Source of the DNA: Microbispora triticiradicis
GTDB taxonomy: Bacteria; Actinomycetota; Actinomycetes; Streptosporangiales; Streptosporangiaceae
DNA: 64,000 nt
Assembly: GCA_003260025.2 (NCBI GenBank)
Contig: QFZU02000027.1
Location: forward strand, 82,371-146,370
Reading direction: 5' to 3'
Part shown: in pieces, positions 9,107 to 19,594 of the stretch
How the letters are laid out: each line of letters begins with the position of its first letter
Numbering within the stretch: position 1 is the stretch's first letter
Notes under the pieces: generated by a model
Databases searched by the model: none
What the model was told of the DNA's origin: nothing
Seen by the model: only the letters and a program-made list of their open reading frames with translations
Made by a program: the position numbers and the translations under genes

Positions 9107-10060
9107 GTGAAGCTGCTGGTTACTGGTGGAGCGGGGTACATCGGCAGCGTCGTGGCGGCGCAACTCCTGGAGCGCGGGCACGAGGTCACGGTGCTCGACG
9201 ACCTGTCGACCGGGCACGCCGACGCGGTGCCGCCCGGCGCCTCGTTCGTGCAGGCGTCGATCACCGAGGCCGCGGGGGTGCTCTCCGAGGGGTGCGACGC
9301 CGTGCTCCACTTCGCCGCCAAGTCGCTGGTGGGCGAGTCGGTGGAGCGGCCCGGCCTGTACTGGTCGAACAACCTCGGCGGCACGCTGGCGCTGCTCGAC
9401 GCCATGCGGCGCACGGGGGTGGACCGGATCGTCTTCTCCTCCACCGCCGCGACGTACGGCGAGCCGGAGCGCACGCCCATCGTGGAGACCGACCCGACCC
9501 GGCCCGGCAACCCCTACGGCGCGTCCAAGCTCGCCGTGGACACCGCGCTGACCGCCTTCGCCGGCCTGTACGGCCTGGGCGCGGTCAGCCTGCGCTACTT
9601 CAACGTGGCCGGAGCGTACGGCGAGTATCGCGAGCGGCACGCGGTCGAGACCCATCTGATCCCCAACATCCTGAAGGTGGCGCTCGGCGAGCGGGAGTCG
9701 GTGAGCGTGTTCGGCACCGACTACCCCACCCCGGACGGCACCTGCGTCCGCGACTACGTCCACGTCACGGATCTCGCGGTGGCCCACCTGCTCGCCCTGG
9801 ACGCCTGCGCGCCCGGGGAGCACCGGATCTACAACCTGGGCAGCGGCAGCGGCTTCTCGGTGAAGGAGGTCGTCGAGGTGTGCCGGGAGGTGACCGGGCA
9901 CCCCATCCCGGTGACCACCGCCCCGCGCCGCCCCGGCGACCCGGCCGTCCTGGTCGCGTCACCGGAGAAGATCCAGCGCGAGCTCGGCTGGAAGCAGGCG
10001 CACGGCTCCCTGCGCGACATGGTCGCCGACGCCTGGGCCTCCTGCGCCAAGCCCGCCTGA
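9107..10060 (+). CDS. galE: UDP-glucose 4-epimerase
   Basis: Interconverts UDP-glucose and UDP-galactose using bound NAD. The 317-residue protein begins with [10 protein letters not shown], the Rossmann nucleotide loop, has the active-site [11 protein letters not shown] and the catalytic tyrosine/lysine in NPYGASK, and the substrate-binding [19 protein letters not shown] lies about 6 bp before the GTG start. It stands alone, divergent from the CNNM gene, not within a gal operon, which fits a role in wall or exopolysaccharide precursor supply. Related sugar-nucleotide epimerases cannot be fully excluded. Confidence 0.9.
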   Translation: MKLLVTGGAGYIGSVVAAQLLERGHEVTVLDDLSTGHADAVPPGASFVQASITEAAGVLSEGCDAVLHFAAKSLVGESVERPGLYWSNNLGGTLALLDAMRRTGVDRIVFSSTAATYGEPERTPIVETDPTRPGNPYGASKLAVDTALTAFAGLYGLGAVSLRYFNVAGAYGEYRERHAVETHLIPNILKVALGERESVSVFGTDYPTPDGTCVRDYVHVTDLAVAHLLALDACAPGEHRIYNLGSGSGFSVKEVVEVCREVTGHPIPVTTAPRRPGDPAVLVASPEKIQRELGWKQAHGSLRDMVADAWASCAKPA

Positions 10061-10132
10061 GCCGCCCGGGCCGGCGGCCCGCGTGGTCGGCGGGCGGCGT
10101 TATCGGCGGGCGGTGACGGCTCGGACGGCCGG

Positions 10133-10984
10133 TCAGGCGCGGCGCAGGGCCACGCGCATGCTGGCCTGGTTGTTGGCCGGGCGGCGGTCGCCGAACCGGC
10201 GCGAGTAGACGGTGGCCATCGTCGCCACGGCGCGCGAGGCCCGGGACGGCACCCGGAAGACCAGCTTGAGCAGCCCCCGCGACCCCGACCTGATCGGCGG
10301 CAGCGAGCAGCCGACGAACTGGCGGTTCCGGTGGCAGCGCGCCCCGGTCGCCGACAGGAGCCGGGCCTCCTGCGGCTGGAAGAACACGTAGGCGTCCCGG
10401 ACGACCCGGGGCCCCCGGTTGCGCACCTCCGCCCGTACGGCGAACCAGTGCCCGGGACGGGTGTACCGGGTGGAGGAGCTGAACCGCATGGCCAGGTCGG
10501 CGCCCTCGTCGACCCTGGTCACCGTCTCGGCCGTGTTGTCGGTCTCGTCGTCGTCCAGCACCTCGGAGGTCAGGTCGGCCCGCGCGCGGAGGGGTCCGTG
10601 CGCGCCCGGCCGGATCATGCCCGTGATCGTCATGTCCCCCGAGCCGCCGGGCAGGACGTCGTCGGAGGACCGGCAGACCACCTCGTTGCGGACGGAGCCG
10701 GGCCCGCACTCGGCCACGCCGACGTTCAGGATCTGGAAGTCGCGGGGCAGCCGGACCCGCAGCGTCGGCAGCACCGCGTCTCCCGGGCCCTGGTTGTGCA
10801 CGCTGACGTGGTAGGTCAGCGGCTGCCCGGGTTGCGCCACCTTCGGCGACGCGGTGATCCCGACCATGAGATCGGCGGTCCCCCACCGGCCCTGCGCCGG
10901 CGCCGCCCCCGGCGCGGCGAGCGCCGGGTGCGGCGTTCCGGCGACGAAGACACAGACCAAACCCGTGACGACCCTGCGACCCAT
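10133..10984 (-). CDS. Secreted protein with DUF11/CARDB-like repeats
   Basis: A 283-residue exported protein. I chose ATG 10984, which has GGGGGAG seven bases upstream; it gives a signal peptide MGRRVVTGLVCVFVAG with an Ala-rich cleavage region. Two Ig-like modules follow, each with the DUF11/CARDB pattern: QPLTYHVSVHNQGPGDA near residue 55, and PGHWFAVRAEVRNRGPRVV near 175. The second half contains two cysteines around HRNRQFVGCSLPP. Such domains are adhesion-like or scaffold modules on the outer surface. There is no LPXTG motif or membrane anchor, so it is probably released or loosely bound. Specific function unknown. Confidence 0.72.
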   Translation of the reverse strand: MGRRVVTGLVCVFVAGTPHPALAAPGAAPAQGRWGTADLMVGITASPKVAQPGQPLTYHVSVHNQGPGDAVLPTLRVRLPRDFQILNVGVAECGPGSVRNEVVCRSSDDVLPGGSGDMTITGMIRPGAHGPLRARADLTSEVLDDDETDNTAETVTRVDEGADLAMRFSSSTRYTRPGHWFAVRAEVRNRGPRVVRDAYVFFQPQEARLLSATGARCHRNRQFVGCSLPPIRSGSRGLLKLVFRVPSRASRAVATMATVYSRRFGDRRPANNQASMRVALRRA

Positions 10985-11080
10985 GCTGCTCCCCCGAAAG
11001 CGTGAGATCAATTCAATCGTCCGGGCGGTCCCCGCGACCGCCCGACACGCCGCGCGCGGCCCCGCCGGGGCGGGGTGATC

Positions 11081-12541
<1,461 letters not shown>

Positions 12542-12554
12542 GTCAATACGGAGG

Positions 12555-12569
12555 TATAGTGGGGGCATG
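12555..12569 (+). promoter_or_regulatory. -10 box TATAGT and leaderless start of padR
   Basis: TATAGT ends at 12560, only six bases before the ATG at 12567. Transcription would therefore begin at or next to the A of the start codon, giving a leaderless mRNA, a common mode in actinomycetes. The operator at 12526-12541 covers the matching -35 region. Confidence 0.5.
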
Positions 12570-13103
12570 TCCCTGCGCATCGCTCTCCTCGGCCTGCTGA
12601 CCGCGTACGGCTCGGCGAGCGGCTACGACCTGGCCAAATCGTTCGAGAAGTCCGTGGCCCATGTCTGGCAGGCCGGCCACAGCCAGATCTATCCGGAGCT
12701 CGCCAAGATGGCGTCGGACGGGCTGGTGACGGTCGAGGCGGAGGGCGCCCGGGGCCGCAAGATCTACACGATCACCGCGGAGGGCCGCGCCGAGCTGCGC
12801 GAATGGCTGCTCGGCCACGATCCCACGGGCCCGGCGCGCAGCGAGGTCGCGCTGCAGGCGTTCCTCGTCCCGCTGCTCGAAACTCCCGAGGCGGTGGCCG
12901 TGCTGGAGCGGTTGCGGGCCCACTCGGAACGGAAGCTGGCGCAGCTGGAAGCCCTCTGGACGGCCAAGCACTCGGCGCCCATCCCGGAGGGGACGGCGCG
13001 GGTCAAGTTCGGCAATCTCGCCCTGGACCTCGGGATCCGGCAGACCCGCATGGTGCTCCAGTGGGCGGACGACGCCATCGCCGAGGTCCAGGCCCGGTCC
13101 TGA
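12567..13103 (+). CDS. PadR-family regulator of the divergent MFS exporter
   Basis: A 178-residue PadR protein with an N-terminal winged helix (about 1-85; GLLTAYGSASGYDLAKSF and QIYPELAKMASDGLVT) and a C-terminal Vir_act_alpha_C helical dimerisation domain. The start at ATG 12567 gives the usual family N-terminus; an upstream in-frame ATG would put nine extra residues inside the operator. It is divergent from the DHA2 exporter and is expected to repress both genes. The transcript is probably leaderless. Confidence 0.9.
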   Translation: MSLRIALLGLLTAYGSASGYDLAKSFEKSVAHVWQAGHSQIYPELAKMASDGLVTVEAEGARGRKIYTITAEGRAELREWLLGHDPTGPARSEVALQAFLVPLLETPEAVAVLERLRAHSERKLAQLEALWTAKHSAPIPEGTARVKFGNLALDLGIRQTRMVLQWADDAIAEVQARS

Positions 13104-13132
13104 AGCGCGCAGTCCTGAAGCGCGCAGTCCTG
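13097..13132 (+). repeat. 15-bp tandem repeat, about 2.5 copies
   Basis: GTCCTGAAGCGCGCA is repeated at 13097-13111 and 13112-13126 with a partial third copy. The first copy overlaps the last codons and stop of the PadR gene, so the repeat has duplicated the gene's end into the spacer. No function is evident. Confidence 0.75.
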
Positions 13133-13154
13133 ACGGCCGACGCGCGGGCCGGAC

Positions 13155-15566
13155 TCAGCGGCAGGAGAGCGGGGCCGGGGCCTTCCGTTCGGAGTCGAAG
13201 TCGACGTTGCCGAAGTGCTTGCGCAGCAGGCTCCGCATCGTGCCGTCGTCGTACAGGTCCTGGATCGCGCCCTCGACGGCCGCGCAGGTGCGCAGGTCGT
13301 TCCTGGGCAGGCCGACGGCGTACCGCTGGTCCCTCAGCCGCACGCCGAGCACCGACAGCTTCAGGCCCGTCTCCCTGTTCGCGAAGCCCGCGATGATCAG
13401 GTCGTCTCCGGGGACGGCGTCGACCTTTCCGCTGGTCAGCAGGTTCATGCACTCCGCGTAGTTGCCGGCCGGGACCTGCTCGACGTCCACCCTGCCCGCG
13501 ACGAGGCGGGCCGTCGCGCTCCCGGCGGGCGCGCACATCCGGCGGCCGGCGAGGTCGTCGAGCCTCCTGACCCGCGAGCCGGCGAGCACCAGCAGGTCGG
13601 CGTGGGCCGTGTAGTACGGGCCCGCGAAGGTGACGGCGTCGTCGCGGTTGTCGTCGTAGGAGTACGTCGCGACGACCATGTCCACCACGCCTTCGGCCAG
13701 GGCCCGCACCCGTTCGCCGACGCCGATCCGGTGGAAGGTGATCCCGCTCGCGGGGACCTTGAGACGCCTGGCGATGTACGTGGCGAGGTCGACCTCGAAC
13801 CCGCTGGGTCCCGTCCCCTGCTGCAGGGCGACGCCCGGCAGGTCTCCGCGTACGCCGATGGTGAGCCGCCCGGTGCGCGCCACCTTGTCGAGCACGGACG
13901 TGAACGTGTGGCCGGGCCGGGGGCCGCTCGACGACGAGGTTCCCGCCTCGCCGGTCTCGCCGCCGACGCCCGGGAGGAGGCCCATCCCGTTCGCGACGAG
14001 CACGCCCCCACCGGCCAGGACGGCGAGCACGGCCGCGCACGCGGCGATCAGGAGGTTCCTGCGCCGGGACCGCCGGGACGGGGCCGGCCCGGGATCGTGC
14101 GGCTCCACCCGCCCCCCGCCGTGCCGCCCTGATCCGTGCGGCTCTGATCCGTGCGGACCCACCCCGTGCGGCCCCGAACCCTGGGGCCCTGATCCGTGCG
14201 GCTCTGATCCGTACGGCCCTGATCCGTGCGGTCCGGTCTTCGCGGGCCTGGGCGCGGGGGCGGCGGCACCCGCGTCCCCGCCCGCCCGCACGTCGGTGCT
14301 GACCGCGGGCGACAGGAACGCACGGGCCGCCTCGGTGTCCCAGGTTCCCACGCTCACCACGGGGCCCGTGGCGTCCTCGTAGCGGTCGCTCCAGGCCGCA
14401 TCGCGGACCGGGTTGTGGGCCGGATCGTGAGCCGTGTTGCGGACCGGGTTGTGGGCCGGATCGTGAGCCATGTTGCGGGCCGGGTTGTGGGCCGCGTTGT
14501 GGGCCGCGTTGTGGGCACCGCTGGGAGGGCCGTACCGGCCTCCGCCGGCGGAGTCGCGCGGGCCGCTGCCGGCCGCCCCCGTGAACCGGTGCGGGCCGCT
14601 TCGGGCGTCGCCGCCGGACCCGCCGTGCTGCCCGCCGTACGAGCCGCCGTGCTGCCCGCCGGGATGAGGAGCCGCGCGTCCGGCGAAGGGCCTGGCCGCG
14701 GGATCGGCCGCGTGCGCGGCGCCCTCGGAGAGCACCGTCGTGGACGCGTCGCCCGACGCCGTACGGCCGAGCAGGCGCAGCAGGATCTGGTCGGCGGTCG
14801 GGCGCTCGTCCGGCGACTTGCGCAGGCACGCCCGCACCACCCCGGCGAGCGGCTCGGGCAGCGCCGAGGTGTCGATGTCGTGGTTCAGGATGCGGTTGAG
14901 CACGGCCGCGATCGAGTCACCGCCGAAGACGACCGTGCCGGTCGCGGCGTACGCGATCGTCGAGGCCCACGAGAAGACGTCGGCGGGGGGCCCGACCTTG
15001 CCGCCGGAGATCTGCTCGGGAGCCATGTAGGCGGGCGTGCCGATCGCCCGGCTGGTGATCGTCGCGGTCGAGTCGAGGATGCGGGCGATGCCGAAGTCGA
15101 CCACCCGGGGCCCGTCGACGGCGAGCAGCACGTTGTCGGGCTTGAAGTCGCGGTGGACGATCCCCGCCTGGTGGATGGCGGTGAGCGCGGTGGCCGTGCC
15201 GACGGCCAGGCGCTCCAGCGCCGAGCCCGTCACCGTCCCCCGCTCCTCGACCGTCTCGCGCAGCGACCGCCCGTCGATGAACTCGCTCGCGATGTACGGC
15301 GTGTCGCCCTCCAGGTCGGCCGCCATGACCCGCGCGGTGCAGAAACTCGCCACCCGCTGGGCGGCCCGCAGCTCCCGGGCGAAGCGGGACCTGGCGACCG
15401 CGTCGCCGCTGAACTTCACGTGCAGCAGCTTCACCGCGGCCTGCTCGCCCGCCTGGTCCTCGCCGAGGTAGACCACGCCCTGGCCGCCCTCGCCGAGACG
15501 GCCGGACAGCACGAAGGGACCGAGCCGGGTCGGGTCCCCCGGTTGGAGCGGCGCGATCTGCGGCAT
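13155..15566 (-). CDS. Membrane Ser/Thr protein kinase fused to an extracellular solute-binding domain
   Basis: An 803-residue receptor kinase. Residues 15-275 form a PknB-type kinase: G-loop GEGGQG (25-30), lysine K46, catalytic HRD (138-140), DFG (157-159) and APEQ. Residues about 280-500 are a low-complexity linker of Gly/His and Ala-His-Asn-Pro repeats. One membrane helix follows (NLLIAACAAVLAVLAGGGVL). The outside part, about 560-800, is a type 3 periplasmic-binding-protein domain: RLTIGVRGDLPG, GFEVDLATYIARRL, and a paired cysteine near the C-terminus. The layout implies that binding of a small polar solute, such as an amino acid, controls phosphorylation inside. Similar fusions are known in actinomycetes; the ligand and targets are unknown. 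Confidence 0.88.
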   Translation of the reverse strand: MPQIAPLQPGDPTRLGPFVLSGRLGEGGQGVVYLGEDQAGEQAAVKLLHVKFSGDAVARSRFARELRAAQRVASFCTARVMAADLEGDTPYIASEFIDGRSLRETVEERGTVTGSALERLAVGTATALTAIHQAGIVHRDFKPDNVLLAVDGPRVVDFGIARILDSTATITSRAIGTPAYMAPEQISGGKVGPPADVFSWASTIAYAATGTVVFGGDSIAAVLNRILNHDIDTSALPEPLAGVVRACLRKSPDERPTADQILLRLLGRTASGDASTTVLSEGAAHAADPAARPFAGRAAPHPGGQHGGSYGGQHGGSGGDARSGPHRFTGAAGSGPRDSAGGGRYGPPSGAHNAAHNAAHNPARNMAHDPAHNPVRNTAHDPAHNPVRDAAWSDRYEDATGPVVSVGTWDTEAARAFLSPAVSTDVRAGGDAGAAAPAPRPAKTGPHGSGPYGSEPHGSGPQGSGPHGVGPHGSEPHGSGRHGGGRVEPHDPGPAPSRRSRRRNLLIAACAAVLAVLAGGGVLVANGMGLLPGVGGETGEAGTSSSSGPRPGHTFTSVLDKVARTGRLTIGVRGDLPGVALQQGTGPSGFEVDLATYIARRLKVPASGITFHRIGVGERVRALAEGVVDMVVATYSYDDNRDDAVTFAGPYYTAHADLLVLAGSRVRRLDDLAGRRMCAPAGSATARLVAGRVDVEQVPAGNYAECMNLLTSGKVDAVPGDDLIIAGFANRETGLKLSVLGVRLRDQRYAVGLPRNDLRTCAAVEGAIQDLYDDGTMRSLLRKHFGNVDFDSERKAPAPLSCR
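14100..14245 (-). repeat. Repeats encoding Gly-Pro-His-Gly-Ser units
   Basis: In-frame 15-bp units (GATCCGTGCGGCTCT and variants on the plus strand) encode GPHGS/EPHGS pentapeptides in the kinase linker just inside the membrane helix. Unit length is a multiple of three, so copy-number change would keep the reading frame. Confidence 0.75.
14400..14518 (-). repeat. 36-bp in-frame repeats encoding Ala-His-Asn-Pro units
   Basis: A 36-bp unit beginning CCGGGTTGTGGG recurs at 14408 and 14444 with shorter partial copies after it. It encodes AHDPAHNPVRN-like dodecapeptides in the kinase juxtamembrane linker. It is distinct from the GPHGS block nearer the membrane. Confidence 0.75.
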
Positions 15567-15705
15567 CCCCGTTCCCCACGATTCGGCAAAGTACCGGCCA
15601 GCAGAACTTTACGGCCCCCGCGCGGCGCTTCCGGTTCCCGATACCACGCCGTGACGTCAGGAAGTCGTGACAATGCGGCGAGCGGTCCCCATCCCCAAGT
15701 GACCG

Positions 15706-15736
15706 AAAAGGGCCGCCCGGAATGTCTCCGGGCGGC
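15706..15736 (-). terminator. Terminator of the deaminase-like gene
   Basis: Ten-base-pair stem GCCGCCCGGA / TCCGGGCGGC (15712-15721 with 15727-15736) with a five-base loop. Read on the minus strand it is followed by CCCTTTTC. It lies about 40 bp after the deaminase-like gene and separates it from the kinase gene. Confidence 0.7.
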
Positions 15737-15774
15737 TCCCCCTCCTGCCGGGCGGCGGGCGAGCGGCGGCCGGG

Positions 15775-16521
15775 TCAGACGCGGCGCGCTCCGATGGTCT
15801 TCAGCCACTTGTCGCAGTTGCCGCAGGCCTTGCGGGGCTGCCACACCTTCTTGTCCCAGTTCCACGTCTCGGCGTGGAAGTACAGGTTCTTGCCCTGGAC
15901 GTCGCTCAGGACCCGCGCCTTGATCTTGTAGAGGTACTTGTTCATCGCGTCGACCTCGGCGCAGTTGTCCACCGTCCACTCCTCGCCCTGGCCGACCTTG
16001 GCGAGGATCTCCTCCATGACCGGATGCTTCTCCGTCTGGGGAAGGTAGGGGTACGCGCCGCTCGTTCCGGTGAAGGTCTGCTGCGTGCCGAGGTCGGCCA
16101 GACCGGCGACCACCGTGCCCAGCCCGCCCACCGTCCTGGTCGCCTTCTGGGCCTCCGTACGGGCTTTGGCGATGAAACGCTGGATGGCCTGCTCGGCCTC
16201 GAGCCTGTTCGCCTCGGCGACCGCCTTGGCCTTCTCCTCCAGGTACCACGTGAAGCCGCCGTTCCAGTCGTTCTCGTAGACCCACGTGACGAAGGCCGCA
16301 CGCGCCTCCGCCTCGGATTTCGTCTGGCTCACGAGGGCGCTCTCCAGCGCGCCGAGCCTCTTCCACACCTCCTCGGCGGCCGCCTTGACGTCGCTGCCGA
16401 TCGTCGCCGTCCTGAGCCACTGGCCGAGCTCGATGCGGGCCTTGCTGGCCCACTCCTTGACCTTCGTCGTGGGCACCGCTTCGTCGGCGGGGTTGTGTGA
16501 GGCATGCGTCGTCTCTGCCAT
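15775..16521 (-). CDS. Deaminase-fold-like protein with CAE and CxxC zinc motifs
   Basis: A 248-residue soluble protein without signal peptide. Residues about 45-130 are helical and rich in Ala, Glu and Lys, probably coiled coil. A Gly-rich hinge (VGGLGTVVAGLADLG) follows. The C-terminal part carries NCAEVDAMNKYL, with CAE at 187-189, and PRKACGNCDKWL, with Cys 233 and Cys 236. This [HC]AE ... CxxC spacing is the zinc-site signature of the cytidine-deaminase-like superfamily, as in YwqJ-type deaminases found in polymorphic toxins. I infer a deaminase; no immunity gene, secretion domain or toxin cluster is visible. It stands alone between two terminator-like hairpins. Confidence 0.55.
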   Translation of the reverse strand: MAETTHASHNPADEAVPTTKVKEWASKARIELGQWLRTATIGSDVKAAAEEVWKRLGALESALVSQTKSEAEARAAFVTWVYENDWNGGFTWYLEEKAKAVAEANRLEAEQAIQRFIAKARTEAQKATRTVGGLGTVVAGLADLGTQQTFTGTSGAYPYLPQTEKHPVMEEILAKVGQGEEWTVDNCAEVDAMNKYLYKIKARVLSDVQGKNLYFHAETWNWDKKVWQPRKACGNCDKWLKTIGARRV

Positions 16522-16707
16522 CGCGCTTCCTTCGTCGAGGGTCTTCGCCTGTGGTGGCCCGGCCCTCGACCAGGGTCGCCGGAAGCCGTCGGCGTCGGAT
16601 TGCCGGGCGATCCGGATCCGATTGCCGGCGTACCCGCGGTTGTCCGGCGCGGCGGGAGGACGTCTCCCGGAGAACGGTGTGACGGCCCATGGACGGCCCG
16701 TGGACGC

Positions 16708-16754
16708 GAATCGGCCTCCGCCCCGATGGTGGCACCGCGGGCAGAGGCCGATTC
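16708..16754 (-). terminator. Long hairpin after icd
   Basis: Perfect 11-bp inverted arms GAATCGGCCTC (16708-16718) and GAGGCCGATTC (16744-16754), with additional partial pairing inside the 25-base loop. It starts about 20 bp after the icd stop on the minus strand. There is no U-tract, so it may be a terminator of the actinomycete type or a 3'-end stabiliser. Confidence 0.55.
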
Positions 16755-16774
16755 TCCGTACCAGGCTCCTCGTG

Positions 16775-17992
16775 CTAGGCGGACATCTTCTTCTTGAGGT
16801 TCTCGTCGAGAGCCGCGAGGAAGTCCTGCGTGGTCAGCCACTCGGCGTCGCCGCCGACCAGGAGCGCGAGGTCCTTGGTCATCTGGCCGCCCTCGACGGT
16901 CTCGACGCAGACCTGCTCCAGCTTCTCGGCGAAGTCGATCACCTCGGGCTGGTTGTCGAGCTTGCCGCGGTGCTGCAGGCCGCGGGTCCAGGCGAAGATC
17001 GAGGCGATCGGGTTCGTGGACGTCGGCTTGCCCTGCTGGTGCTGGCGGTAGTGCCGGGTCACCGTGCCGTGCGCGGCCTCGGCCTCGACGGTGCGGCCGT
17101 CGGGGGTCATCAGCACGCTGGTCATCAGGCCGAGCGAGCCGAAGCCCTGGGCCACGGTGTCCGACTGGACGTCGCCGTCGTAGTTCTTGCAGGCCCAGAC
17201 GTACCCGCCCTCCCACTTGAGGGAGGCGGCCACCATGTCGTCGATCAGCCGGTGCTCGTAGGTGATCCCGGCGGCTTCGAAGTCGGCCTTGAACTCGCTC
17301 TCGTACACCTCGGCGAAGATGTCCTTGAACCGGCCGTCGTACGCCTTGAGGATCGTGTTCTTGGTCGACAGGTAGACCGGGTAGCCGCGGTTGAGGCCGT
17401 ACCGCATCGAGGCGCGGGCGAAGTCGCGGATCGACTCGTCCAGGTTGTACATCGCCAGGGCGACGCCGGGGCCGGGGAAGTCGAAGACGTTGAGCTCGAT
17501 CGGCTCGCCGCCGTCCTTCGGGGTGAAGGTCAACGTCAAGGTGCCCTCGCCCGGCACCTTGAGGTCGGTGGCGCGGTACTGGTCGCCGAAGGCGTGACGG
17601 CCGACGACGATCGGCTTGGTCCAGCCGGGCACCAGCCGGGGGACGTTCGACATGATGATCGGCTCGCGGAAGATGACACCGCCGAGGATGTTGCGGATCG
17701 TCCCGTTCGGGGACCTCCACATCTTCTTCAGGCCGAACTCCTCGACCCGCGCCTCGTCCGGCGTGATCGTCGCGCACTTGACGCCCACGCCGTACTGCTT
17801 GATGGCGTTGGCGGCGTCGATCGTGACCTGGTCGTCGGTGGCGTCGCGGTGCTCAATGCCGAGGTCGTAGTACTTCAGGTCGACGTCGAGGTAGGGAAGG
17901 ATCAGCTGGTCCTTGATGAACTGCCAGATGATCCGGGTCATCTCGTCGCCGTCGAGCTCGACGACAGGGCCCGCTACCTTGATCTTGGGCAT
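16775..17992 (-). CDS. icd: NADP-dependent isocitrate dehydrogenase
   Basis: TCA-cycle enzyme oxidising isocitrate to 2-oxoglutarate, reducing NADP. The 405-residue protein belongs to the homodimeric, eukaryote-like IDH subfamily [21 protein letters not shown] at the N-terminus, [19 protein letters not shown] (substrate serine and arginines), [20 protein letters not shown] and [12 protein letters not shown] (NADP binding). The start at ATG 17992, after AAGGGG, gives the expected MPKIKV N-terminus; an upstream in-frame start would add 18 residues not seen in the family. Citrate synthase lies just upstream, keeping two consecutive TCA-cycle enzymes together. Confidence 0.97.
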   Translation of the reverse strand: MPKIKVAGPVVELDGDEMTRIIWQFIKDQLILPYLDVDLKYYDLGIEHRDATDDQVTIDAANAIKQYGVGVKCATITPDEARVEEFGLKKMWRSPNGTIRNILGGVIFREPIIMSNVPRLVPGWTKPIVVGRHAFGDQYRATDLKVPGEGTLTLTFTPKDGGEPIELNVFDFPGPGVALAMYNLDESIRDFARASMRYGLNRGYPVYLSTKNTILKAYDGRFKDIFAEVYESEFKADFEAAGITYEHRLIDDMVAASLKWEGGYVWACKNYDGDVQSDTVAQGFGSLGLMTSVLMTPDGRTVEAEAAHGTVTRHYRQHQQGKPTSTNPIASIFAWTRGLQHRGKLDNQPEVIDFAEKLEQVCVETVEGGQMTKDLALLVGGDAEWLTTQDFLAALDENLKKKMSA

Positions 17993-18099
17993 GCGTGGGG
18001 TTCCCCTTCTGGTCTGACTGGCCAGCACGTCCTTTTTGAGGCTCACTGGCCGTTGAGGCTATCGGACGGGTGTGGTAAGCCCGCGACGAGGTCGCGTTC

Positions 18100-18417
18100 C
18101 TACGAGTCGTGCAGGCGCAGCAGCATGAGCAGCGAGCCGGCCACGAGCGCCACGCCGAACGCCGCCAGCGTGATCGCGTCGGTCCGCCTGCCGCGGACCG
18201 CGAGCACACCCGCCCGCCGGTCCGACGTCGCCAGCCGGGTGACGGACCCGGCGAGGAAGGCGCCTCCCATCACCACTCCGCCGGTCGACACCGGCGCCCC
18301 CAGCGCGATCGCGCCCAGACCGGCGGCCACGCCGGCCGCCACCACCAGGTACGACCCCCAGGCCGTGCTCTCGCCCGTTCTCACGTCTCTCCCATGCCTG
18401 CCACCGCGGTCCTCCAT
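18100..18417 (-). CDS. DUF3017 small membrane protein
   Basis: About 105 residues with three predicted membrane helices (LVVAAGVAAGLGAIALG, GVVMGGAFLAGSVTRL, and TLAAFGVALVAGSLLMLLRL) separated by arginine-rich loops. DUF3017 proteins are actinobacterial and usually lie beside folD and TCA-cycle genes, as here. The ATG at 18417 begins one base after the citrate synthase stop, so the two are probably co-transcribed and coupled. A longer start at 18459 would overlap citrate synthase by 41 bases. Function unknown. Confidence 0.75.
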   Translation of the reverse strand: MEDRGGRHGRDVRTGESTAWGSYLVVAAGVAAGLGAIALGAPVSTGGVVMGGAFLAGSVTRLATSDRRAGVLAVRGRRTDAITLAAFGVALVAGSLLMLLRLHDS

Positions 18418-18418
18418 G

Positions 18419-19594
18419 TCAGCGCTCACCGATGGGCGCCCATTTCTGGTCGCGCTCACCGATGTACTCGCTGTCGGGCCGGATCAGCCGGTTGTCGGCG
18501 TGCTGCTCGATCACGTGGGCGGTCCACCCCGACATCCGGCTGACCGAGAACACGGGAGTGAACAGATCCGTCGGTATGCCCAGGTAGTGGTAGACGGTGG
18601 CCGCGTAGAAGTCCACGTTCGGGTACAGGTGTTTCTCCGCGAGGACGACCTCCTCCATCTCCCGGGACATCCGGTAGTAGGTGTCGTCGCCGGAGGCCTC
18701 GGCCAGTTCCTCCGACATCCGCCGCAGGTGCGTCGCCCGGGGGTCCTCCGTCTTGTAGACGCGGTGCCCGAATCCCATGATCTTCTCGCCCGCCGCCAGT
18801 CTGTCCCGTACGGCCTGGGCGACGCCGCGCGGGTCCAGCCCTTCCAGCGTACGCATGACCTGCTCGTTCGCGCCTCCGTGCAGGGGCCCCTTGAGCGTGC
18901 CGATGGCGGCGACGATGGCCGAGTGCATGTCGGACAGCGTTGCGGCGCACACCCGGGCGGCGAACGTCGAGGCGTTCATGGTGTGGTCGGCGTGCAGCAC
19001 GAGACAGGTGTCGAAGATCTCGGCGGCGCGCCGCTCGGGGCGCCGGCCGGTGATCTGGAGCAGGAAGTTCCCGGCGATGCTCAGCTCGGGATCGATCTCG
19101 GGCAGCGTCGCCCCGGTCCGCGCCGCGTGGTAGCGGGCGACCAGGATCGGCTGCTGGGCCGTCAGCCGCGCGGCCTTGCGCAGGTTGGCCTCGGGGGCGT
19201 TGGAATCCTTGTCCGGATCGTCCGCGCCGGCCAGGGAGACCAGCGTCCGCAGCGCCTCCATGGGCGCCTGCCTCTCGGCGATCTCGGGGATGTCGCGCTC
19301 GACGAGCGTGCCCAGGGTGCGGCCACGCGCCAGTTCCGCGCCGTAGTCGGCGAGTCGCGCCCGGGACGGCAGCGACCCGCGCTGGAGCAGGTGGGCGGTC
19401 TCCTCGAAGGTGGTGCGGCCGGCCAGATCGTGGATGTCGTAGCCACGGTAGAAGAGCCGGCCCGCCTTGCCGTCGATGTCGCTCAGCGCCGTGGACGCGG
19501 CGACGACGTCGGCGAGTCCTTTGGTGGGCTTGTCTGCAACCTCTCGGGGGGTTCCACCCCCCAAGTCCCCCCCGTCCGAGGAAGTCTGCTTCAT
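18419..19594 (-). CDS. Citrate synthase (citrate/2-methylcitrate synthase family)
   Basis: Condenses acetyl-CoA (or propionyl-CoA in related enzymes) with oxaloacetate. The 391-residue protein carries HADHTMNAST, the catalytic histidine segment GPLHGGANEQV, the second histidine GFGHRVYK and the catalytic aspartate in NVDFYAATVYHYLGIP. The length and motif variants match the small type II/methylcitrate-synthase-like group of Gram-positive bacteria, so it could use both substrates. The gene precedes DUF3017 and icd on the same strand. No propionate-catabolism genes (prpD, prpB) are nearby, which favours citrate synthesis. Confidence 0.93.
   Translation of the reverse strand: MKQTSSDGGDLGGGTPREVADKPTKGLADVVAASTALSDIDGKAGRLFYRGYDIHDLAGRTTFEETAHLLQRGSLPSRARLADYGAELARGRTLGTLVERDIPEIAERQAPMEALRTLVSLAGADDPDKDSNAPEANLRKAARLTAQQPILVARYHAARTGATLPEIDPELSIAGNFLLQITGRRPERRAAEIFDTCLVLHADHTMNASTFAARVCAATLSDMHSAIVAAIGTLKGPLHGGANEQVMRTLEGLDPRGVAQAVRDRLAAGEKIMGFGHRVYKTEDPRATHLRRMSEELAEASGDDTYYRMSREMEEVVLAEKHLYPNVDFYAATVYHYLGIPTDLFTPVFSVSRMSGWTAHVIEQHADNRLIRPDSEYIGERDQKWAPIGER

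Noticed and set aside
14100..14518. Regular repeats that might suggest a CRISPR array
   Set aside because: Units are in frame, differ in length, have no unique spacers and encode low-complexity linker peptides of the kinase.
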